Part shown: in pieces, positions 53,124 through 61,906 of the stretch
Numbering within the stretch: position 1 is the first letter of the stretch
Layout of the letters: each line of letters begins with the position of its first letter
NCBI RefSeq assembly: GCF_050920705.1
Contig: NZ_CP154799.1
Location: 2,418,001-2,482,000, forward strand
Origin: Regnicoccus_A sp014224355
GTDB lineage: Bacteria; Cyanobacteriota; Cyanobacteriia; PCC-6307; Cyanobiaceae
Length of the DNA: 64,000 nucleotides
Direction of reading: 5' to 3'
The notes under the pieces: generated by a model
Database searches by the model: none
Seen by the model: the letters and a program-made list of their open reading frames with translations, nothing else
Told to the model about the DNA's origin: nothing
Translations under genes and position numbers: made by a program

Positions 53124-54163
53124 ATGGCGTTGCCTGCCGGCGGCCTGATTCAGCTCACCCCCCAGGGGCTCTACTGCCCGGCGGTCGGCGCCTGGATCGA
53201 TCCCTGGCGGCCGGTGGCCAAGGCCCTGATCACCCACGCCCACGCCGACCATGCCCGATCGGGCTGCGGCGCCTACTGGGCGGTGGACAGCGGCGAGGCG
53301 GTGCTGCGCCAGAGGCTGGGCGCCGGCATCACGCTCACGGCAGTGGACTACGGCACGGAGCTGAGGATCGGCGAGGCCGTGGTGTCGTTCCACTCCGCCG
53401 GACATGTGCTGGGTTCTGCCCAGGTGCGGATCACCGCGGGCGGGGAAACCTGGCTGATCAGCGGCGACTACAAACGGGAAGCCGACCCCAGTTGTGCCCC
53501 GTTCGAGCCGGTGGGGGCCGATGTGCTGATCACCGAGGCCACATTCGGGCTGCCGGTGTACCGCTGGAGGCCGGGTCGTGAGGTGGCGGCCGACATCCTG
53601 CAGTGGTGGCGGAGTGCACCGGAGCGACCGTCGTTGCTGTTCGCCTATGCCTTCGGCAAGGCCCAGCGGCTGCTGGCGGAACTGGCGGCCCTCGGGGTGG
53701 AGGAGGAGGTGCTCCTGCATGGGGCCGTGCAGACCCTGATGCCCGCCTACAGGCAGCAGGGGATCGCCATGGTGCCCACCCGCCCGGTGAGTGAGCTGCC
53801 ACGCAGCGAAGCGTTGGCGGGCCGCCTGGTGATCGCCCCCCCTCGGCCCACCGCTCGGTGTGGATGAAGCGCTTCAAGAATCCGCAGACCGCCTTCGTGA
53901 GCGGCTGGATGGCCGTGCGCGGCGCCCGGAGGCGACGCGGCTTCGACCGTGGCTTCACCCTCAGCGATCACGCCGACTGGGACGGCCTGCTGCACACGGT
54001 CAGGCAATCCGCTGCCCGCCAGGTGTACGTGACCCACGGCAACAGCGATGGGCTGGCGCGTTACCTGCGCGAGGTGGAAGGCCTCAGCGCCGCACCCCTG
54101 GGTCGGGCGTTCGAGGGGGAGCGCAATGATGAAGGGGAGACCCAGGACCCCATGCCGCCTTGA
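53124..54163 (+). pseudogene. Ligase-associated DNA exonuclease (MBL/beta-CASP type), one-base frameshift
   Basis: This beta-CASP-type nuclease has the metal motif LITHAHADHARSG, HSAGHVLGSAQV, ISGDYKREADPS and ITEATFGLP. The first frame ends at 53867 just after LVIAPP; the second (from 53843) gives SAHRSVWMKRFKNPQTAFVS and LSDHADWDGLLH to 54163. A run of seven C at 53836-53842 separates them; eight would restore LVIAPPSAHRSVWMKRF, the family sequence. Such enzymes usually sit with ATP-dependent DNA ligase; no ligase gene is adjacent here. Confidence 0.82.
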
Positions 54164-54455
54164 GCAGGCGGGGCCGACCAGCTGATGGATCGCTAAGGAT
54201 GCCTGGCGTGCCATTGAGATGGCCACAATCAACCATCTGCACGCTGAACACGTTGCAGACGAACAGGCAACTGACTTATGGAAACCTGGCTTATGGACAA
54301 CTGACTGCTCTTCGGCACGCAGAAACCAGAGGCAACACCAGGCAGGTGACGCTGCTGGGCAACAGCCAGGTCACGTGATGACCATTGTCTCAATCCGATA
54401 ACAGCCTGGGCAGTCCTGCCCGTGACTGTCTATCTCTGGAACTGGTGCTCTTTTC
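54164..54455. other. Intergenic region with short internal repeats
   Basis: There is no supported gene in about 290 bases. CTTATGGA and AACTGACT each occur twice within 54268-54312. The segment at 54346-54378 reads TLLGNSQVT in one frame, weakly like the LLGHSDVT of integrases, but this is too short to call. Confidence 0.3.
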
Positions 54456-55424
54456 GTGATGGTTGCTCAATCCGTCGATGCAGTCCCCTCGAAAATCTGC
54501 CGGCGGGGGCTGGCTGCATCCGCCTGGCTCTCCTCCGTCTTGGCCACGGCCCTGCTGATGATTTCAGCTGCAAAGGCCAGCGAGCCTTGGAGCCAGAGCA
54601 GCCGCAACGTGTCAGCCAACTTGATCAGCCAGGCGGTGCAGGCTGTTGGATCGCCTTACAACACGGCCATGCGGCTTGGTTTTGCAGCCTCGAAGCGCGG
54701 CGACTACACGGCAGCCACCAGCCACTTCCGCGAAGCCCTGCTCTACGTGCCAGACGATCGAGAGGCCACAATCGCTTACTGGAACGCACGACGTGCCTTG
54801 CATGCCAAGCTTTCCCCGAACGATCGCACGCCCCCTGAAAGTGCCTACGACAAGGACATGCGTCTGGGTTATGACGAAACCCATGCCCGGGATTACCAGT
54901 CGGCCCTGATCAACTTCAAAAGGGCCCTGCAGCAACGGCCAGGGGACTACTTCGCCACCCAGGCCGTGCGCAACGTAAGCGCCTATATCGGCGGCGAGAA
55001 GGGAGTGGCCCTTCCTCAGATCGAGCAGGCCTCTTTGAGTGGGGCAGCCGTGGGCTATGCCGGGGAATCCTCCTATGACCGCTACATGCGCCTGGGCTAT
55101 GCAGCAGCCAAGGAGAAGGAACCCAGCCTGGCGATCGACTATTTCCGGAGCGCCCTCTACGAGCGACCCAACGACCGCATGGCGACGATCGCCTTCTGGA
55201 ACCAGAAACATGCCCTGATTCAGACCACATCCGGCCGGCCTGCGGCCATCAACGCGATCAGCTATGATCGCATGATGCGCCTGGGCTATGACGCCAACGA
55301 GCGCCATCACTTCGCCGAGGCCCTGAACTACTTCCAGGCGGCCCTTCAGGCCAGGCCTGGAGATCCTTACGCCACCCAGGCGGTGCGTAACGTCCGCACC
55401 TACATGAATAGCCAGGGCTCCTGA
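54456..55424 (+). CDS. Secreted protein with four TPR-like repeats
   Basis: This protein of about 322 residues has an N-terminal hydrophobic region (AWLSSVLATALLMISAAKA) then four ~50-residue repeats at residues 68-117, 130-178, 206-255 and 269-317. Each begins YD/N..MRLGY and ends with R(P)xD..AT. Repeats 1 and 3 end in ATIAYWN/ATIAFWN; repeats 2 and 4 end in ATQAVRNV, an ABAB pattern. TPR-like units usually form protein-binding solenoids. I do not recognise a specific family. The start codons MM at 54456 and 54459 are equivalent. Confidence 0.65.
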   Translation: MMVAQSVDAVPSKICRRGLAASAWLSSVLATALLMISAAKASEPWSQSSRNVSANLISQAVQAVGSPYNTAMRLGFAASKRGDYTAATSHFREALLYVPDDREATIAYWNARRALHAKLSPNDRTPPESAYDKDMRLGYDETHARDYQSALINFKRALQQRPGDYFATQAVRNVSAYIGGEKGVALPQIEQASLSGAAVGYAGESSYDRYMRLGYAAAKEKEPSLAIDYFRSALYERPNDRMATIAFWNQKHALIQTTSGRPAAINAISYDRMMRLGYDANERHHFAEALNYFQAALQARPGDPYATQAVRNVRTYMNSQGS

Positions 55425-55997
55425 AAGGGCGGGCTGGGGCTGTTCTGCGCCCTACAGAGTTCAAAGGACAACCCTCACTCGAAATTCCCGATCCGGATGG
55501 CGCCCAGGCAGCTGATGAACGCCTGATCAGCGGGCAGGACGTCATCTTTGCTGCCTGCGATGGCTAGAAGCTGCGAGCATTAGTCCAAGTGAACTACCAA
55601 ATGGACTAGCGATGCAAGGGTCGAGGCAGACCACAACAACTTGAACCCAATCATAGCCATATCACAAAAAACTCAAGAGATCACCGGGGAAACTCGTGCC
55701 TACCAGACCCGATTTAGCAGCAACCATCGCATACTACAAGACGCTGATGATGATCTTACTTCAATGGATCGCTGTTTGACAGCAAGCCGGCGAACCCAAA
55801 AGGGCGTTTAGAAACCATTCACCCAATCAACACCAGCGCCCCGGAAAGCCAGTCCCGTGCAACAAGCAGGACCTTCAGCCGTCGACCCTGGGAATGGGCA
55901 CCTCATAAGGGATGTGAAGCCATGATTGGCATTGCAAACAATTTTAGCCAACAAGAAAATAGGCCTAGGTTGCCTGTCATCCATGGAGACGCCCGAC
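55425..55997. other. Long non-coding gap, lower GC
   Basis: About 570 bases without a convincing gene. The middle part (55560-55760) is A/T-rich relative to the window. A weak 6-bp stem (AGGGCG / CGCCCT, 55426-55453, 16-base loop) just after the TPR-like gene could be a poor terminator. The rest shows nothing I can name. Confidence 0.35.
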
Positions 55998-56315
55998 ATG
56001 CGTATCCAAGTCAATACAGACAAGAACATCAGCGGTGCCGAAGCACTGGCTCAAAGCGTGGAGGAAACCCTCAAACACGTTCTGGCACGCTTCTCCGATC
56101 ACATCACCAGGCTGGAAGTACACCTCAGTGACGAAAACAGCACGTCGAAGTCAGGTGTCATGGACAAGCGATGCTTGCTTGAGGCGAGGCTGGCGGGACG
56201 CGAATCGACTTCGGTCAGCGACCTGGCCCTTACAGTGGACCAAGCCGTCAGTGGTGCTGCTCATACAATGGTGAGCCTGCTGGACAGCGGACTTGGAAAA
56301 CTCAGCACGCGCTGA
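55998..56315 (+). CDS. Ribosome hibernation factor, HPF/RaiA family (short form)
   Basis: This ribosome-associated protein of about 105 residues begins MRIQVNTDKNISGAEALAQS and has ITRLEVHLSDENSTSKSG and DKRCLLEARLAGRE, as in RaiA/HPF. It would bind the 30S decoding site and stop translation under stress. In-frame ATG codons upstream (55926, 55983) are less likely; relatives start MRIQV. It is preceded by a lower-GC stretch. Confidence 0.75.
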   Translation: MRIQVNTDKNISGAEALAQSVEETLKHVLARFSDHITRLEVHLSDENSTSKSGVMDKRCLLEARLAGRESTSVSDLALTVDQAVSGAAHTMVSLLDSGLGKLSTR

Positions 56316-56353
56316 CATGAACGAAAGGATCCGCAGGCCTGGCGGGGATCCCC

Positions 56354-56743
56354 TCAGATCGGACAGGTTCCATTCGGCCGCCGTGGGTACTCCAGGCCTG
56401 TGATCTTCTGGCAAGGCATGGCCAAGCCAGCCACGAAGGCAGGCTCACAACCACAACTGTTGAAGTTGCGGATGGCCACATGGCCTGGAGTCAGAGCCCA
56501 AACCACACCCTGATCCGGGCGGCAGCGATCATGACAGCAGGAGAGGAGAAAGGAGGGATACTTGCAGTAACTTCCCGCCTGCTCAGGTGCCAGACAGGAC
56601 TCAATCATCCTCCAGAGCGCATCAGAAAAAGACCTTCCCTGCGGAGCAGCAATCACCGAGGGAGGCCAAGCCGAAAGAAGAGCCAAGGCTGCCCCCAGAA
56701 CAACCGGCAACAGTGCGCCAAACCGCCTGCATGGGCAGACCAT
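56354..56743 (-). CDS. Secreted Cys-rich hypothetical protein
   Basis: This protein of about 129 residues from ATG at 56743 has a signal peptide (FGALLPVVLGAALALLSAW) and a mature domain with about ten cysteines (e.g. MIESCLAP, SYCKYPSFLLSCCHDRC, NSCGCEP, MPCQK, GTCPI). The cysteine density suggests a disulfide-stabilised exported protein. I do not recognise a family. A longer frame to 56806 adds a basic head. Confidence 0.55.
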   Translation of the reverse strand: MVCPCRRFGALLPVVLGAALALLSAWPPSVIAAPQGRSFSDALWRMIESCLAPEQAGSYCKYPSFLLSCCHDRCRPDQGVVWALTPGHVAIRNFNSCGCEPAFVAGLAMPCQKITGLEYPRRPNGTCPI

Positions 56744-57047
56744 GAAACCGATCTTCAACGGCTGAATGTTCGGCTTTCTTCTGTGAGGGGCTCTCGGGTC
56801 GACCAAAGGACTCAGGTCTTCAGGCTTGATGCTCCGATCAGCTCACAGAAAAGGCAGGCTGAAGACTTGAAGCCGTGCGTCACAAAAAAATGACTAAAAC
56901 TCGGTGAAAGCGGCGGTGGCAGGGAAACCCCCAACCCCCGGCCGAAGACTGTGAGCAGCGGCGCATGGCACCCGTGGCACCCTGAGGCCGCTGGTGGGGC
57001 GGCTGGCCGCCTGCCTGCCTGTGTTCTGATCCCGCTCTGCAGACGAC
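56744..57047. other. Intergenic region upstream of gghA
   Basis: This roughly 300-base region separates the divergent secreted-protein gene from gghA. I see no gene. The 56870-56895 part is A-rich (CAAAAAAA) and could be part of a promoter. Confidence 0.3.
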
Positions 57048-59558
57048 GTGTCCGAAGGCTCCCGTTCTCCCCTGTCCCTGGCTCCGGTCGCGCTCGAGGC
57101 CGGGCCCACCGCCGAGCTGCTGGCCTGGGCCGCGGCGATCGAAACCAGCGACGCCACCACCCTGGAGAAGGCCCGCCAGTTCGCCACCCGCCTCGGCGCC
57201 CACTGGCAGCCTGACGGGCTCACCACGATCGGCTTCTGGACTCCGGAGCTCGCCGGGGACGTGATTCAGCCGCGCAACATCCTGCTGGAGGTGTTCACGC
57301 CGCTGGAGTCGATCGATCCCAGGAGCCCTGAGCAGATGGTGCGCTTCCATCGCCAGGCGGTGCAGCTCGAGAAGCAGGGCGACTACCGCTGGGGAGTGGT
57401 GAGCGGCCTGCAGGCTGGCGACGCCGACACAATTGGCTCGCTCTACTGGCTGCGCTACCTCTCCCCCGACACCAACGCCGTGCGCGTGGTGGGTGATCCC
57501 CTGGCGGCGTCCTATCCGTTCGGGATCTACGCGCCTGCCGAGGTCTACGACCTCGAGGGGCTGCAGCAGCGCCGAGCCGACCGGTCCTACTACGAGGCGA
57601 TGGCCACCGAGCTGGCAGCCCAGCCGCTCGAGGACCATGGCGGCGCCCCATCGGTGTACGGGATCCCTGCGCCGGGCAACATCCTCCAGCTTCATGTGCG
57701 CACCGCCTCCCCGAACGGCTACATCTCCGGACTCACCGCCCTGTTCCGGGAGCTGGCCCGCAAAGTTCGTGCCGGCATGCCGCTGACTCCGGCGGAGACC
57801 AATCTGGTGGGGTACGACGCTGTGCAGCTGCTGCCCATCGAGCCCGGCGTGGAACCTCGAGCCGGGACAGGTGGCGACGACGAAGCCTTCAGCCTGAGGG
57901 CCGACGACGAGAGCAGCCTGGATCCCGAAACCGAGGTGATTCTGAGCACGCCGGGGAGGGTACGGGCGAGGCTGCGCCGCCCCGAACTGCAGAACTGGGG
58001 CTACGACGTGGTGATCTTCGGCAGTGCCGCCACCAATCCAGCACTGCTGGAAACCCTGCGACCCGATGAACTGGTGGAGTTCATCACCGAGTTGCACACC
58101 TTCCCCACCGGGCCGATCCGCCTGATCTACGACCTTGTCTACGGCCATGCCGACAATCAGGCGATTGAGCTTCTCAACGGCCGCTACCTCAAGGGTCCGA
58201 ACATGTATGGCCAGGATGTGAACCACCAGAACCCGGTGGTGCGTGCAATCCTGCTGGAGATGCAGCGCCGCAAGGTGAACACCGGCGCGGATGGCATCCG
58301 CATCGATGGTGGCCAGGACTTCAAGTACTTCAATCCGCTCAGCGAGCGGGTGGAGTACGACGATCCCTATCTGATGGCCATGGGTGATCTGGTGCAGGAG
58401 ATCGGCCCTGCCCGCTGGCGCCCCTTTGTGATCTATGAGGACGGCCGCCCCTGGCCGTCGGAGGGCTGGGAGGAGATCTCCACGTACCGCGATCTGGTGG
58501 AGCTGCGCAGCGAGGCCTATCAGTGGGGACCGCTGATCTTCGCCCACAACACTCCGGCCTTGCAGGGGTTCTGGGCGCGCAAGTGGCGACGGGTGTGCGA
58601 AAAGATGCAGTTCGGCTCCCGCTGGGTCACCGGCTGCGGCAACCACGACACTCTTCGGCGCGGCACCCAGGTGGTGACGACTGAGGGGATCAACCCCCGC
58701 CTGGGCAGCACCCTCCCGGAGGTGTTGGCCAATGCTTACGACAACCCGGCAATCGGTGCCCTCACCTACGGCTTCTCGCCGGGGTTGCCGATGGACTTCA
58801 TCCACTGCCTGATGCGAGCACCCTGGGGGTTCTTCCGCAACACCGATGACCGCTATGGCGTGAAGGTGGTGGCGGAGGAGGCTCCGGGATTTCTGGACTG
58901 GCAGTTCAGTCCTGAGCAGTACCGCGATCCAGGTCTGTTTCAGGCGATCAAGCAGCTGGGGTTCAAGGAGTTCGAGACGCTGCGCCGGTTCCTCGCTGCC
59001 CTTGGTGAAGCGATCGAGGCCACCGATTACGACCTTGAACGCATGGTGGCGGCCTGCCAGAGCGTTGTGCCCATCGAGGCCGGCGGCGATACCCCCGTGG
59101 TGGACGTGGCCTGGCTGAAGGCCTTTGCCCGCCGCTTCATGGAGGACATGCACGAAGCCTGCAACATCTGGCGGCACGTCGATCGGGTGGAACCCGAGCA
59201 GGCCGACTACAACCTCGCCCTGCGTCAGTTCCGCCGAGCCCGGCCCTGGCTGAGCGAGAACCTGGCAGGTGGCGACGACCGGCTGGATCTGCTCACCACC
59301 CCCACCACCACGATCTTCTATGGATGGCGGCGGGCTGGCGGCGGAGGTGCGGCGGTGGCACTGGTCTCCCACATGGGCGGGGAGCCGATGGCCATCCGCC
59401 TACCGGAGTTGTTTCCGGATCAGACAGCAGGCTGGTCGCTGCGGCTGGGCTCCCCGGGGCTGAAGATTTCAGACGCCCAGCTGGCCGGCGCGTCGATCAC
59501 CCTGGAAGACAGCCAGGCCCTGCTCCTGGAGCCCCTGGAAGCCACACGCGTGCCGTGA
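57048..59558 (+). CDS. gghA: Probable glucosylglycerol hydrolase (GghA)
   Basis: This protein of about 836 residues resembles the cyanobacterial glucosylglycerol hydrolase (GH13-like). It has a barrel with the catalytic aspartate in GADGIRIDGGQDF, PRNILLEVFTPLESIDP near the N-terminus, WGYDVVIFGSAATNPAL and VTGCGNHDTLRRG. GghA breaks the salt-protective solute glucosylglycerol when salinity falls. Its presence implies the strain makes or meets glucosylglycerol. The start is a GTG at 57048. No ggpS is visible nearby. Confidence 0.75.
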   Translation: MSEGSRSPLSLAPVALEAGPTAELLAWAAAIETSDATTLEKARQFATRLGAHWQPDGLTTIGFWTPELAGDVIQPRNILLEVFTPLESIDPRSPEQMVRFHRQAVQLEKQGDYRWGVVSGLQAGDADTIGSLYWLRYLSPDTNAVRVVGDPLAASYPFGIYAPAEVYDLEGLQQRRADRSYYEAMATELAAQPLEDHGGAPSVYGIPAPGNILQLHVRTASPNGYISGLTALFRELARKVRAGMPLTPAETNLVGYDAVQLLPIEPGVEPRAGTGGDDEAFSLRADDESSLDPETEVILSTPGRVRARLRRPELQNWGYDVVIFGSAATNPALLETLRPDELVEFITELHTFPTGPIRLIYDLVYGHADNQAIELLNGRYLKGPNMYGQDVNHQNPVVRAILLEMQRRKVNTGADGIRIDGGQDFKYFNPLSERVEYDDPYLMAMGDLVQEIGPARWRPFVIYEDGRPWPSEGWEEISTYRDLVELRSEAYQWGPLIFAHNTPALQGFWARKWRRVCEKMQFGSRWVTGCGNHDTLRRGTQVVTTEGINPRLGSTLPEVLANAYDNPAIGALTYGFSPGLPMDFIHCLMRAPWGFFRNTDDRYGVKVVAEEAPGFLDWQFSPEQYRDPGLFQAIKQLGFKEFETLRRFLAALGEAIEATDYDLERMVAACQSVVPIEAGGDTPVVDVAWLKAFARRFMEDMHEACNIWRHVDRVEPEQADYNLALRQFRRARPWLSENLAGGDDRLDLLTTPTTTIFYGWRRAGGGGAAVALVSHMGGEPMAIRLPELFPDQTAGWSLRLGSPGLKISDAQLAGASITLEDSQALLLEPLEATRVP

Positions 59559-60165
59559 AAACAACCTGCAGGGCTATGGATCTGAGCCCATCCGCACCAA
59601 TCTCCACCAGCCTCAGGGACCAACGCCAGGATGCTCTTGATGGGCGATGGACCTGCCACGCAAGCCTCTGACTCCATCAACGCATCCGTGATCCAGAAGC
59701 CCATGAAACGAGTTGTCCTGACCCAAGGAATCAGCTGTCAGGCCAGCTGACACAACGTTCGGCATTCGCATGAAGCCTCACCTGCTGGGGCACAGTGACG
59801 TGACGACCACAATGAACTAAACCCATGTCCTGAATCGAGGCCCCCTTTCGTGTGATAAGCCCAGCTTACCTTCAGTAACGCAGCGAACATCTACTTCTCG
59901 GACCCGCCTAAGTTCTCTTCAACGAAAGCAAAGGCTAGAAAGGGCCTTATGCTGGCAGGGGTTTCAGCCAATGGCATCCAGACATCAGAGATCTTAAACG
60001 GCACTGGGAGCGAGAGAGAGGTGGATACCGGGCCCGCCTAAATGCTGTTGGAAAGATGGAGACAAGCGTTTTGGAGATGGCGAGACGCTATATCGGCGTC
60101 TATCCTTGGATGTAGCTGATGATCCCATTCCGCCCATGGCAGCAGGGCTATGCTGTCAATGACGT
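59559..60165. other. Intergenic region holding an integrase relic and a small inverted repeat
   Basis: About 600 bases between gghA and the DUF4160 gene. A tyrosine-recombinase C-terminal remnant lies at 59755-59850 (see separate entry). AGACGC...GCGTCT with a seven-base loop lies at 60083-60101. The rest shows no gene, and the stretch after 59850 is lower in GC. Confidence 0.5.
59755..59850 (+). pseudogene. Tyrosine recombinase (integrase) C-terminal relic
   Basis: A short frame reads FGIRMKPHLLGHSDVTTTM, a near-stop, then THVLNRGPL. This is the C-terminal active-site region of integron/phage-type tyrosine recombinases, where LLGHSDVTTTM(IY)THVLNRG is characteristic. The codon for the catalytic tyrosine (expected after M-I) is TAA (59818-59820) and the isoleucine is Asn, so the active site is destroyed. 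Nothing of the N-terminal part was found. Confidence 0.65.
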
Positions 60166-60324
60166 ATGGGAGCATGCTTGTCACCAACTGTCTTCCGTGA
60201 TGGCGAATTCCGGTTTTTCTTCTTCTCGCGCGAAGAAAGCCGTATTCATGTCCATGTTAGTCATCCAGACGGTGAAGCGAAATTCTGGCTAAGTCCGTCC
60301 ATTGAGCTTGCCCGCAACATTGGG

Positions 60325-60328
60325 CTAA
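60325..60328. repeat. Left CTAA target-site duplication
   Basis: CTAA at 60325-60328 is repeated at 61546-61549, immediately outside the IS5 inverted repeats. It is the 4-bp duplication made on insertion and lies within the DUF4160 frame (GGG CTA AGC in the uninterrupted gene). Confidence 0.88.
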
Positions 60329-61545
60329 GGAGACTCTGGAAAACCCCACCACCCTGCGCGAGAATGGCCTTGTGATCCCAACCGTTTACAGGCTTCATGG
60401 GCGTCAAGCAGTTCGGTTTTGGTGATTACGAGCAGTCCACAGCCAAAAAGCGGACCCGGCGCGAGCGCTTTCTGGCTGAGATGGAGGCGGTTGTTCCATG
60501 GAGTGCACTGATCGATCTGATCGAGCCCCACTACCCCAAGACCAGCAAAAAGGGAGGCCGGCCTCCGTATCCTTTGGCCACGATGCTGCGAATCCATTTG
60601 CTGCAGCAGTGGTATGACCTCAGCGATCCAGCGATGGAGGATGCGCTGATTGAGGTGCCGACGATGCGTCGGTTCGTGGGGATCGACTTGATCAGCGACA
60701 GAATCCCAGATGAGACCACGATCCTGATGTTCCGCCACCTGCTGGAGAAGCACAACCTGGGAGAGCAGATCTTTGAGACGGTGAAGGCCCACCTCAAGGC
60801 CAACGGCATGGCCATGAAGCAAGGCACGATCATCGATGCCACCTTGATCGCGGCTCCCAGTTCTACCAAGAACAAGAAGGGGAAAAGGGATCCGGAGATG
60901 CACCAGACCAAAAAGGGCAACCAGTGGTATTTCGGGATGAAGGTTCACATCGGCGTGGACAAGGACACAGGCCTGATCCACGCAGTGGAAACCACCGCTG
61001 CCAATGTGCATGACCTCACCCCAGCAGCCGAACTCCTGCACGGTGAGGAGACGGTGGTCTACGCGGATGCCGGCTACCAGGGGATCGAGAAGCGTCCAGA
61101 GATGGAAGGCAAGGGCATCGGCTTCCGCGTTGCCATGCGCCCAGGGAAGCGGCGTGCTCTGCCCGATACTCCGGAGGGACGACTGGATGATCTGATCGAG
61201 ACCGCCAAAGCACACATCCGCGCGAAGGTCGAGCACCCGTTCCGCGTGATTAAGCGGCAGTTCGGATTTCAGAATACCCGACTGCGGGGCATGATCAAAA
61301 ACCGCTGCAAGGTGAACGTCCTGGCAGCCCTTGCAAACCTATTCATGGTGCGTCATCAGTTGCTATGCAGGACATGATCGGGGGAATGGTGTGCCCATTG
61401 GGGGCAAAATAACCCTCAATGGAAGCGGCCAGTCCCCAATCATGGTGAGATCAGGCTCATTCCAGCCCGATCTGCGCTGAAATAGTCCAAGCCGAACAAT
61501 TGGCGGACCGCGACTGACTATGCGGAAGTATTGTCCAGAGCTTCC
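60329..61545 (+). mobile_element. IS5-family insertion sequence, intact
   Basis: A 1217-bp element carries one full transposase gene. Its ends are imperfect inverted repeats: left GGAGACTCTGGAAAACCC, right (reading inward) GGAAGCTCTGGACAATAC, 13 of 18 matching. It is flanked by the 4-bp direct repeat CTAA (60325-60328 and 61546-61549), the YTAR-type target duplication usual for IS5. The transposase is intact and the target gene can be rebuilt perfectly, so insertion is recent. Confidence 0.9.
60397..61377 (+). CDS. IS5-family transposase
   Basis: This transposase of about 326 residues is full-length. It has an IS5-type N-terminal domain (FLAEMEAVVPWSALIDLIEP, YPKTSKKGGRPPYPLATMLR) and the DDE catalytic residues: D in GTIIDATLIAA, D in VVYADAGYQG and E in RAKVEHPFRVIKRQFG. 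The start MGVKQFGF at 60397 is about 68 bases inside the left inverted repeat. It has no frameshift and probably remains active. Confidence 0.95.
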   Translation: MGVKQFGFGDYEQSTAKKRTRRERFLAEMEAVVPWSALIDLIEPHYPKTSKKGGRPPYPLATMLRIHLLQQWYDLSDPAMEDALIEVPTMRRFVGIDLISDRIPDETTILMFRHLLEKHNLGEQIFETVKAHLKANGMAMKQGTIIDATLIAAPSSTKNKKGKRDPEMHQTKKGNQWYFGMKVHIGVDKDTGLIHAVETTAANVHDLTPAAELLHGEETVVYADAGYQGIEKRPEMEGKGIGFRVAMRPGKRRALPDTPEGRLDDLIETAKAHIRAKVEHPFRVIKRQFGFQNTRLRGMIKNRCKVNVLAALANLFMVRHQLLCRT

Positions 61546-61549
61546 CTAA
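61546..61549. repeat. Right CTAA target-site duplication
   Basis: This is the second copy of the CTAA duplication that flanks the IS5 element; see the copy at 60325-60328. Confidence 0.88.
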
Positions 61550-61609
61550 GCTCTTCAAAGATTAAAGATGCTCAACGGTTAGTCGAGTCACGCCAGCAGG
61601 AGGTCATTG

Positions 61610-61906
61610 ATGCCTGGAACAACCACTTTGGAAGCTGAGGTCACCAACGTTTCCAGTCATTGTATTTGGATGCTTATCGATGATGAGGAACTGGCACTTC
61701 CGTATTCCGAGTTTCCTTGGTTCAAGTCAGCCACGATTCAGCAACTGATCAACGTCCTGAGACCCACAGCTGATCATCTCTATTGGCCTGATCTGGACGT
61801 TGACTTGTCCCTTGAGTCGATACGCAATCCTGAAAAGTTTCCTCTTAAGGCGAAGAGCACTTTCCAACAATGCCATTCACCTGAACCGCCTCCTCAAATT
61901 CACTGA
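61610..61906 (+). CDS. DUF2442 protein, probable antitoxin of the DUF4160/DUF2442 pair
   Basis: This protein of about 98 residues has the DUF2442 pattern (VTNVSSHCIWMLIDDEELAL, YSEFPWFKSATIQQLINVLR, HLYWPDLDVDLSLESIRNP). An AGGAGGT at 61597-61603, inside the DUF4160 coding end, places its ATG at 61610. In databases DUF2442 and DUF4160 genes are neighbours, often annotated as a toxin-antitoxin pair. The IS5 insertion upstream probably removes its normal promoter and leaves it without its intact partner. Confidence 0.8.
   Translation: MPGTTTLEAEVTNVSSHCIWMLIDDEELALPYSEFPWFKSATIQQLINVLRPTADHLYWPDLDVDLSLESIRNPEKFPLKAKSTFQQCHSPEPPPQIH

Larger units (their letters stand above)
60166..61638 (+). 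pseudogene. DUF4160 protein gene interrupted by an IS5-family element
   Basis: The 5' part (60166-60328) encodes SPTVFRDGEFRFFFFSREES and ends at ELARNIGL. The 3' part (61550-61638) continues SSSKIKDAQRLVESRQQEVI and ends FGS. Joining them across the insertion with one CTAA copy restores an unbroken DUF4160 frame of about 83 residues. DUF4160 proteins commonly precede DUF2442 proteins, as here, in a toxin-antitoxin-like pair. The 3' part overlaps the DUF2442 start by 29 nt. Confidence 0.85.

Noticed and set aside
54346..54378. TLLGNSQVT resembling the integrase motif LLGHSDVT
   Set aside because: Too short and mismatched to claim a second integrase relic; only noted in the intergenic entry.
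56880..59372. Open frame of about 830 codons on the minus strand opposite gghA
   Set aside because: It is antisense to gghA, contains low-complexity His/Gln/Arg/Val sequence and no family motif; such shadows are common in GC-rich DNA.
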